Shown here piece by piece: positions 54,801-64,000 of a stretch of 64,000 nt of DNA; position 1 is the stretch's first letter, and the number at the start of each line of letters is the position of its first letter. The notes under the pieces were generated by a model, which did no database searches, was not told where the DNA came from, and saw nothing but the letters and a program-made list of their open reading frames with translations. The position numbers and the translations under genes are program-made. Source of the stretch: Sinonovacula constricta (Eukaryota > Mollusca > Bivalvia > Cardiida > Solecurtidae); NCBI GenBank assembly GCA_007844125.1, contig CM017559.1:36501608-36565607 (forward strand), written 5' to 3'.

Positions 54801-57800
54801 CAAATATACAATGTACCATTTACTAATAAATTGAGGGAGGACTGATTTGTTACTTGTTGCAGGAACATGCTGTCACAATGCCAACCACATGGGTTATGGC
54901 CTGTGCCTATGGCCCATCAGGAACTTGTGTAGCCTGCGGGTATGCGCTGCATTTGTTTTTTACTTTCAGACCATTTTCATGTTAACCAACAAGTAAAATG
55001 TTTCAACATTCATATTGCTCACAAAAAACAAACTTCTACTAAAGTCATTATCATAATAGATTGTAGGTAGCCACTTGATAAGTCTTCTTTGATATTACTA
55101 ATTTGATAACCTTCAACTTGTACATTTTAATTAAAAAGTGAAATGTTTAAGCAGATGATATGAAACTGACATAAACTTCTACACAAAACTTCTACAATAA
55201 TCTCATATCACAGGTGTTGACATTTAAAAAACCGAGAGTATCATCTCATCACTCCGACCATGGGTCATACATCTTGTATACTTACAGAAGAATCTTAATA
55301 AAAGCAGTGTTATTTTTGAATGCCAGAAATCAGCAGGGCAGCAACTCATTGTTATGATGCTTACCCAAGTATTTCATTTATTGCAGCAGATTTCTCTATT
55401 TATCTACTTGATATGACAGTCATTTAGTGGGGAAAAATCAGTAAAGAAATTTGAGAGCCTACAGATTTATGAAATATCTGACTGCTTTATAACAATGTTA
55501 CAGTTTTCACACATTTATTATATAAATCTGATAGGAGTTACAGTATTTACTTAATATTATATATAAATCTGCAAAATGAAGAAAAGCATAAAAAATGTTT
55601 CATTTACCCCAAGCCCATGTTCACTTTGAGCAGAGATATTTCTAACTGAACTGTGTATGTAGTCAACACTTAGCATGATACCACACCAAGTCACAGGATC
55701 CTGACATCAGCGAACCTGTTATGGAACTTTGCATGTATTTGTAGAGGGGTAAGCTAAGATGCTGTACATCTACCATTTTGTAAGTCTAATTTTGAATCAA
55801 AGCCTTTATTGTATAGAATTAAGAAAAATAGGCCAAGTCATTTATATATTTATTTTTAGAAAATATGCAGTATGTATGGATTATTGACAACAATGTTATG
55901 CTTGGTTGTAGAGGCCTGGACAATAAGTGCACCATCTATCCACTGAGTCTTGAGGAAACAGATATCTCCAGCAAGAAGAAAGCTGTGGCTACACACACCA
56001 GTTATCTGTCCTGTTGTTCCTTCACTTGCTCTGATCAACAGGTACTTACTTGGGCTCTTTAATGGTCAGAATTATTGATACAATATTTATTTTGATACAA
56101 ATGACCATTATTCAATATATCATATGATAGCTTAAAACTTACATGTTAAGTGCTTATTGTTGTATTTGTTGTGTTTACAAATTCATAAACTTTTGCAAAT
56201 ATTGTAATATGGACAGTCCTGCTGCTATAATATGGTGTTTAATATGGTACTGGACAAGTTTATACAAAAGAGGCTGTTTTCTTAAACATTAAAAAATCAT
56301 GGTATATACAGTATATACACGCTTTAATCAATACTTTTTAGTGGGAAGTTTGTTTCCGGCTGTTTAAACATATTCAGGTGCTACTGATGGGGCCAGTGCA
56401 TTCAGATATTACCGTAAAGTTTTATAGATAAGACATAGTTTTTTGCCCCACATGGTGATAAAAAAGTGGGGGGTGCGTCTAATACATGCAAATTTAAGTT
56501 TTCCCCTTTTTTCCCAGACCAAAATTGACCCTTAGACTAATCCGACCGCAGAGAATATCGCCGATAGACAACTGTATTGTGCTATTTTAAGGGAAAGGTT
56601 AGGTTGTCTTTACCTAAAATTTGACATTAAACATAAAAAGAGACATTTAAATTCATTTGTGTATACATAAAACAACAATGTGCAATAGATATTTGCATAA
56701 ATATCAATTTATTCTAACAAAATCGGCGAAGTTTCATAATCCGGAAACGGTTATTGAGTTTTAGTGGAACAGGCATATTCATTGATGGCGCTGTTATTAT
56801 CATCGTCTAAGTAATATGGTATTATTCAATTGATCAATTTTGAATTGAAATTTATTTTATTTTAAATGTTAACTACGAATAAATTTTAAGTTGAAAATTA
56901 AAAACCCACTTAACGACAATAAAATGTGCATCGGCTACTTGCGCAGACAAGTTTTCACACCTCTTTTGGATGTTAATAGATCCTCCATTATCCATAAGTA
57001 ATTACAAAGGTGCATAGAACTAATTTGTTGGTAAGCGGTCACTTAAATAGCATGGTGTGAAAATGAACATATAAAAGCCTTTAGTTGTTATTTTAAATGT
57101 CATTTGTGTGTTTGTCCCATGTGTCGAGAACTTAATTATAAGCCGAGAACTTAATTGTTTTTATGACATGCTGCCGCGTGAAACAGGATGTTCTCTCATG
57201 TGTAGGGCTGGGATAGCCGCGAGAATATCCTGTCTGGCGTGTAAACGATATATTGGGGTAGTGTGTCATAACGTAACACAATACACACGGTCTCACTAGG
57301 CAAACAGTCGCGACGTATTATTCAAGACACTTTGCGAATAATAAGCACTCGGCACAAACACCGATTTACGGAACAATTGGAACATGTTCCCTCGAGTCAA
57401 ATCGAGCAATACGGCGACGCGGGAATTTCGTAATGGCGGCCAGATCGATTAGTGAATCGGGGATGCGTCTTGTCTTTGAGAATTTGCTCTTTTCCTTGAT
57501 TCTAGACCTCGAAGAGGGGGTGCGTCTTATCTTTGTGTGCGTCTTATCTATAAAACTTTACGGTATTCTGCTTTCTGAAAAACAGGTGATCTGTATTGAT
57601 GCCATGTCTACATGATTTAACATTTCTCATCCTTTCATTTTTTATTATCACATAGGAAACTTTTGGAAGACCTTATTATTTTATGACACTTGATGTGACT
57701 TGAATTTTCAAGTCATTGGTTTTAGTGACTACTTGTAATCTACACTGTTAGCCTGTGTTGTTATGTTTGTTGGAAGATGGCCAGAATATATTTTAGGAGC

Positions 57801-60800
57801 AATTTTACTGAAATGATTGTTTTGTCTTTGTTGTTGTTTTTTGCTGACAAAATAAACATTTTGGATAAGTGAATGGGATATCAATATGGGCATATGATTT
57901 AAACATTTTTATATCAGGACTTGTAGGAGCACACTGGCACATCAAATGTCTTGGCTCAGAAGCAAAAGTTTAGCTGAATAAATACTAAAGCAAAGTTGGG
58001 GCTGCTCTGTGTTCTTGTGTTATGCAACCTATATTTGGCTGAATATGCACTAAAGCACATTCTTGCATATAGTTTAGGGTTTTGCTGTGTTCTTGGATTT
58101 TGAGTCCGATATTTGAATATACACCAAAGCACAATCCTTTATATTGTTAAGAGTTGTGCATAGCTTTTGTGTTATTGGTCCTATATTTTTCTGAATATAC
58201 ACCCTAACACATTCATTTACATTTATTAGAATGTGGTATGACTATGACACATTGATCAGAATGTAGTATGATCTTGTATTGTGTACCCCATTTTTAATTT
58301 CTAAATTATTCAGATTCTGACAGGAAGTGGAGACAGCACATGTGCATTGTGGGATGTGGAGAGTGGTCAGCTGATCCAGAGTTTTCATGGACACGCTGGT
58401 GATGTATCCAGCATCGACCTCTCTCCATCAGAAACAGGCAACCTCTTTGTTTCTGGGGTAGGTGATAACTTTCCACGAACATTTTGCAACGCGTTATGTT
58501 AGAGCTTTATTCAGATATGTGAAGTCAGGTAATAAGGAAAGAATGTATATGTTGCCTGCTCACCTACCAAGGGTACCTGTAGTAAGTTAAGGATTTAGGA
58601 CTGCTAGTGAGCATCAGAGCATATGGTTACTTGCAGAAATTTGTGAAAGAACTTAAAGTTGCATACCCGACCTGGTAGCTCAATCAGTAGAGCGTCGCCT
58701 CCAGGTGTGGGAGGCCCCAGGTTTGATCGCAACATACCAAAGGTGTAAAAAATGGTAGTGATATAGTTCCCTTGCTAACGCTCAAGCAAAAATAAGGGTA
58801 GTTCCATGACTGGTTGGCCCGGTGTCAGGATAATGTGACTGGGTTTGGTATCATGCCAGGTGTTCACGGCATGCTGTACACAGTGAAGGCAGCACTATAT
58901 CTGCTTCAAGTGGATACCATCTCCAGATAACTGAAATACTGCTGGTGGGACGATAAACCCAATAAACAAACAAACTAAAATGTTGCCCTGTAAAAACTAA
59001 TTTATCTGGCAGCTTTTTAATTCCAGTCTGCTATGAAATATTTATAATGGCTGATTTTGTTTTCTGATGTGCAGGGTTGTGACAAGACAGCCATGGTGTG
59101 GGACATGAGGTATGGGGAGTGTGTACAGGTATTTGAAGGCCACGAGGCAGACATTAACAACGTCCGATTCTACCCCAGCGGTGACTCTTTTGCTACAGCT
59201 TCAGATGATGCCACAGTAAGTTGTCAACATAAAACCAGTAGTCATTTGTTTGGGGTAGACTTACCATGAACAACATCTATTTTGTTTTTCCTTTTTTTAA
59301 AAAAAAATAATATGATTAATAACATACATATCCTTTAAGGTCAATATATAACATGCATATCCTTGTAGATCAGTATATAACATACATATCCTTTTTGCTC
59401 AGTTTATACCATACATATACTTTTAGGTCAGTATATACCATACATATACTTTTAGGTCAGTATATAACATACATATCCTTTTTGCTCAGTTTATACCATA
59501 CATATACTTTTAGGTCAGTATATACCATACATATACTTTTAGGTCAGTATATAACATACATATCCTTTTTGTTCAGTTTATAATATACATATACTTTAAG
59601 GTCAGTATATAACATACATATCCTTTTTGCTCAGTTTATAATATACATATCCTTTTAGATCAATATATAACATACATATCCTTTTAGATCAATATATAAC
59701 ATACATATCTTTTAAGTCAGTGTCCCAATCTAGTGAATTATGATATAGCATTGATTACATTGGTACATTTACGTTTTTACAACCCTTTACAGCAGCCTAA
59801 ATCACACAAAAAAGTTTCTTTTCTTGTTTTTGAAAAGTTGTCTTTCTTCATTTTCTCACTTGTCTTTCATCATTGTAATTAGGTTATAATGTGATTTTTT
59901 TGGTTTATTCATTCTATGCAAATCTTTAGGTAGAATTTGAAAGACAATATTTATTTAAGGAAGGGGTATAACTAGTTCAGAAATTTTAATTTTTTGATTC
60001 AATGAAAATAAAAGAATGACTGTTAATGTTCATAATGTCCTTGTTATTTTGGAGAACCTTTTTTCCCTCTGACAGTGCCGTTTGTTTGACCTTCGGGCAG
60101 ATAGAGAAGCCAACTGTTACAAGAAAGACAGCATCATCTTTGGCTGCAACTCTGTTGATTTCTCCATTAGTGGTAAATATATCAATGGTTTGGTACATTG
60201 CTTCAGAGCTAAAAATAAGACCAAATATAATAGCAAGTAAAGTGGCTAAAACAATTAATAACATTTTGCTTATTAGCTTGATTGAAAATGGCTATTGGCA
60301 TTAACTAGTTGGTTGGTGGCCATGAAGCATCAACTTTTTTTTATTCCAGCTTTATTCATTTTTCCTGTTTTTTGTAACTGTTTTTTTTTTCATATTCATT
60401 TCAAAAATAAACATTTGTAGCATGTGATGGCATGAAGTATTGAATGCTAGAGCTATTCCTGTATGCCCCTTTATTGAACTATCTCCCTTTCGTTGGCTGT
60501 GCTTTACTAGATCATAATTTTGCACTATGCAAGATTGTCACTTTAAAGTAAAAATTTAAATAGCTGGTGGTGAGGCAAAATGCAAAGCAAAACAAACAAC
60601 TCTTACCTATCTAGTATTTAAATTAATGCTCTTTTGTTGAGTTTGTTTTTCATGGAACTTATTCCTCTATGCTAGACAGACCATGGGTCCCAATGAAGCA
60701 GCGCAAATTAATAATATCTAGGATTCTTGAAATATATTCTGAATGAACTCAAATTGATTATGATTCTGTAATAACTAATTCACTAGTGAGGCTTAAGAAT

Positions 60801-61789
60801 GCACTTCAAATTTGTTACGAATTAACTAAGATTTGGGGAGTTCACGGCTATAACAACTAAAAACTTTTTGCCATAAAGTCTCAACTGTTCTGTATGTAAG
60901 TGAGCTACTCACATCACCTAACATTGACTGCCCTGTCTTTGTACATTGCAGGTAAAAGTTTTGCATTCAGATACTGTTAAGCTTGTCTCGTTTAACTGTG
61001 CAATGAAAGTTCATATATTTTTCTAGTGATCACAATATGAGGTGTCTCTTAGTTGAATTTTGTAGTATAGACTTGGTTGGATGAAAAAGCTTAGCTTAGT
61101 GTACAAGTTCTATCATCCTTATATAATACTATCAAGTGCTTAAAGATTCTAGTGCACTGTATTGTAATACTCTTATTTAATTATCTTCCTTAGTAAAATG
61201 TTTATGATTTTTTTTTTTTTAAATCATGCCTATTTTTTTTCCCTCAGGACGTCTTTTGTTTGGAGGCTACAATGATCACACTGTGAACATCTGGGACGTG
61301 TTGAAGGGGAACAGGGTAACCATACTGTATGCCCACGAGAACCGGGTCAGCTGTCTGGGGGTGTCACCAGATGGCACAGCGCTCTGTACTGGCAGCTGGG
61401 ACAACACGCTCAAGGTACAGGAAATATACGCCCTACTGTGAGACAAGCCATTACTGTGCAATCCATTTGTTTAAAACTCCACATTTTCCTTCCTTTGCGA
61501 TAGCTTTCAGCTCATGGTCACAGCTTTATGTTTATGGTTTCATATGGAATTATAAAATATAAGTTTTTTCATAGGTAATTTTTCAGATTTATGTAAGTAT
61601 CATATGTAGTCTCCCAGCAAGTAAACTGGTGTATGTAAGCTTTGATAGAGTTCTTCTTAAGGTTCTGCAAGAAGATGTATTTGTATTAACTCTTTCATTC
61701 ACATTTTTCATAATCTTGTTAATGTTTCAAGCACTGTATTATTTTATTTAAACTTAATAATAATTCTGTATTTTCAGGTTTGGGCATAA
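51885..61789 (+). CDS. GNB5: Guanine nucleotide-binding protein subunit beta-5
   Basis: Ten exons join in phase: 51885-52002, 53263-53399, 54317-54358, 54863-54939, 55912-56041, 58314-58457, 59075-59215, 60076-60172, 61248-61414 and 61778-61789. The product is 354 aa (human short form 353). G-beta-5 pairs with R7-family RGS proteins through their GGL domain rather than with a normal gamma subunit, and controls Gi/o signalling in neurons. Exon 1 encodes the N-terminal helix ([20 protein letters not shown]). Later exons give seven WD40 blades with visible ends [40 protein letters not shown] and the last three residues VWA. The start at 51885 has a good context (AACATGG) and matches the MATE start of the short form. 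An in-frame ATG at 51861 would add eight residues. Confidence 0.96.
53570..53636 (-). repeat. tRNA-like sequence in GNB5 intron 2
   Basis: On the minus strand TATGGCACATTGGTAGAG (A box) is followed 30 bases later by GGTTCGAATCCCACA (B box and T stem). The acceptor stem does not pair. This is a SINE head or a tRNA pseudogene, not a tRNA gene. Confidence 0.55.
56410..57565. mobile_element. 1.16 kb TA-flanked TIR element in GNB5 intron 5
   Basis: The ends are exact inverted repeats of 25 bases, beginning TACCGTAAAGTTTTATAGAT at the left, with the complement ending at 57565. The terminal TA on both sides fits the TA target duplication of Tc1/mariner/pogo-type elements. A second inner motif GTGCGTCTTAT/ATAAGACGCAC repeats near each end. 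No transposase frame is present, so the element is nonautonomous. Confidence 0.85.
58665..58980 (+). mobile_element. tRNA-derived SINE (family A) in GNB5 intron 6
   Basis: Its head is CCTGGTAGCTCAATCAGTAG, followed by the full family A body and the tail AAACCCAATAAACAAACAAA. Imperfect flanking repeats (TTAAAGTTGC and TAAAATGTTGC) probably mark the target duplication. Confidence 0.85.
59335..59716. repeat. Tandem array, about 29-base unit, about 13 copies, in GNB5 intron 7
   Basis: Units of the form GGTCAGTATATAACATACAT plus ATCCTTTT variants alternate in higher-order pairs and triples. The open frame 59353-59583 through it is an artefact. Confidence 0.9.
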
Positions 61790-62405
61790 TGGACCTCTAG
61801 AGATGTTCCAGAAAAATAACAAAGATGGACATACGCTTGATCAGATATATCTTCTGTTTGACTTCACCTAGATACTGGTATCACTTTATACATGATGCTC
61901 ATTAATGTAGTACACTATGACCAACAAGACCAGAAAAATTTCTGGCCACTGCTTGTGTTGTTTATCAACATATACTGATGACCAAGACATTAGAGCATGT
62001 ACTGTAGGGCAACTATACTGTAAGTCATTTGTAGTTATGAATGTTTGAGTCTTAAATGTGCGTGTCAGGAAGCTAGTGTTTTTTTTTTTCGGGTAATCAT
62101 AATTGCATGCCATAAAACTTGCATTAAAACTAAGAACTATAAAATTGAATTCCTGATTATGACTTTAGTAGTATAATTAATCATTTTCTGATCTTAGTTT
62201 AAAGTTTGACTTGGCATTTCAAATAGTTTTACTTGTTAGTTTTATTAGTTGCAAAGCAACTTGGACCAGTTTTGCTTAGGTATGTATACTACATGATCCT
62301 TCTTCTTATGCCCTTTAATGGTTGAGCCACCTTGAGCCAATCAGCATATAGTTTAGAAGTGACTTTTACACATGATGTATTATATCAGGTGTGCACTATG
62401 GAGAT
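61790..62405. other. GNB5 3' flank
   Basis: Presumed 3' untranslated region and downstream DNA. No canonical polyadenylation signal is obvious close to the stop codon. Confidence 0.45.
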
Positions 62406-62408
62406 ACA

Positions 62409-62902
62409 TTAAAGGTGGAATCAGACAGTTTGCCTATATCAAATATATATAACAATATATAACTACTGTTTTGGTGAATTTGGATGTAATTTCTGTAGAA
62501 AGTCTAGGTAGAGACAGTTTTGAACATTACCAATATTGTTGAACAGTTCAAATTGCAAAAAACACTCTTTGATTTCATTCTTTCCAAATCTATAAATGTA
62601 AATATGCATGATAGTGATCTCTGCTAAAAATAGATATTGGTGTTGGAGGGAATTACCTGGATGACAATATAACGTGATCTTAAAAGTAGGTTGTCAAATG
62701 GTTTTCTTGGTTTAAAAATAGCTATCTCTGCATCGTGACTCAGATATGAAATATTTGTTTGCAATGATGAATGGGAATATGTCACTAAGATTTAAGATGG
62801 ACCATCACTGGACAGATTTTGCAGGACCTATTCAGGTAACAATGTCTTAATTTTTTGTTTGTGAATAAAAAATTTGGTCCAAACTGTCAGATACTACTTT
62901 CA
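62409..62902 (+). mobile_element. Nonautonomous TIR element (AAAGGTGGTATC family)
   Basis: It begins TTAAAGGTGGAATCAGACAG and ends with the near-complement CTGTCAGATACTACTTTCA. The length of about 494 bases and the internal GTGGTTTTC/AAAATAGCTATCTCTGC motifs match the copies inside the HSPA12-like gene. No coding content. Confidence 0.7.
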
Positions 62903-63274
62903 AGTTGTTGTGTTCATTGGCCAGTTATTAGTGACAATCATAAGAAAACACAATATTTTGAATGACAGCTTATTCACATATTCTCTACTGATCAGAGGTA
63001 ATATTTTATTTAGGATTTCCTTGTAGTTTACAAAAGTTTTGCTAATTACATGAAAATTTGATTATCTGTGACCAAATGGCTTTTGAATTCTTTGTATTGG
63101 TAAAACCATAGTTCCCATTCTTCACTTTATCATGGGTCATCTCTTAACTTTTTACATTGAACCAATTCTTTTCAGTACGGCAATACAGAGCTTATTGTAG
63201 GAATGCAACACATTTGAGAAATACACCCTTTTAGCAGGATCTCAGAGCATTCTAGAAGTTATTTATGCACAGGG

Positions 63275-63500
63275 GTGCGCTTGGCGTTGTGGTAGAGTCG
63301 CCGATTTGTAACTCCTCTGACTGCTAAGCCTATCATTGTGTGGGTTCAAGTCCTGTTCTAGATGAAGTACCTATGTGGGAAGGTCTTCCAGCTGACTTGC
63401 GGTGCACCAGTTGTTCTATCCAAAAATGTCTCTGGGGTCTTTCTCCACCAAATAGCTGGACGTTCCTGTAATGATCATAAATGGTCACTGCAATGTATTG
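63275..63500 (+). mobile_element. tRNA-derived SINE (family C)
   Basis: The head GTGCGCTTGGCGTTGTGGTA with a B box GGGTTCAAGTCC is followed by a tail GGTGCACCAGTTGTTCTATC and GGGGTCTTTCTCCACCA, as also seen at 3427-3650. Confidence 0.7.
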
Positions 63501-63504
63501 CAAA

Positions 63505-64000
63505 ACAAACATTTAAGCACAAGATATTCTGATATGTCGTAATTAAAATTAACAAGAATCAAGAATATATTGTGCCAAATATATGTGAAGCAACACTGGT
63601 ATTTATAATATATACAGCATAATAATCAGACCTCCTCAGAGTTCCAACTTTCCTCCGTTGTAGCTGTCAAAATATTGTAGCCGATTGTTCTGTGAATGTG
63701 ATCTATAACAAAATGAGACTGGGAGGAGCTGTTAATAAGTTCATGGCAAAAGGAGGTATATATGCCAAAAAAAGAAAGATTAGCTACATGGAAAAAAAAA
63801 CACACCATTAATTCACTGTAAAGGAACCATCACATTTCATGAAGACAATGCACTTTTATATTTATCCGCTCAAATTTGTAATCAGGAAAGAAATATTCTT
63901 AAATGACAAATCTTATGCATCAGCCAGCAAGAGACTCAAATATATTTAAAATGTCAAAGTTACTGTTTCTTTTTTAATGTTCATTACAGCTGGACATTTT
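63505..64000. other. Gene-free right edge of the window
   Basis: AT-rich DNA with no coding or repeat signal that I can support. Confidence 0.5.

Overview
The window is an animal nuclear genomic segment: multi-exon genes with GT-AG introns, AT-rich introns and intergenic DNA, long microsatellites, several tRNA-derived SINE families, small inverted-repeat elements, and one 100-base N block (434-533) that is an assembly gap. The HSPA12-type Hsp70 gene, the apple-domain/C-type-lectin gene and the repeat style suggest a lophotrochozoan, most likely a bivalve mollusc. The species cannot be named from sequence alone.

Four gene loci can be assembled exon by exon. (1) An HSPA12-like Hsp70 gene on the minus strand (exons from 23591 down to 16028) encodes at least 577 residues. 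(2) CCT3, chaperonin subunit gamma, lies on the plus strand in 15 exons (29823-39838) and encodes 549 aa. (3) An apple/PAN plus C-type-lectin-like locus lies on the plus strand (42874-46952). It has an in-frame stop and appears to lack the first lectin exon, so it is probably a pseudogene. (4) GNB5, the G-protein beta-5 subunit, lies on the plus strand in 10 exons (51885-61789) and encodes 354 aa.

The most unusual object is a 5.3 kb DNA transposon (5172-10486) that matches the ISL2EU superfamily. It has short terminal inverted repeats and a flanking AT dinucleotide. It carries two convergent multi-exon genes: a SWIM-finger/YqaJ-type nuclease that is intact over 498 codons, and a THAP-finger DDE transposase whose frame breaks near 9190.

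The left third is dominated by duplication. Bases 1-2905 and 21899-26145 are two copies of one repeat-rich block. The second copy contains the first recognised HSPA12 exon. The matching part of the first copy falls in the assembly gap. A separate decayed copy of that exon lies at 10701-10801, just outside the transposon. The remaining space holds decayed non-LTR reverse-transcriptase pieces (20890-21700, 27270-27640 minus strand, 50600-50880), SINEs (some with clear target-site duplications), a small-element family with TIR AAAGGTGGTATC, a 1.16 kb TA-flanked element inside GNB5 intron 5, two fold-back palindromes, and several tandem arrays.
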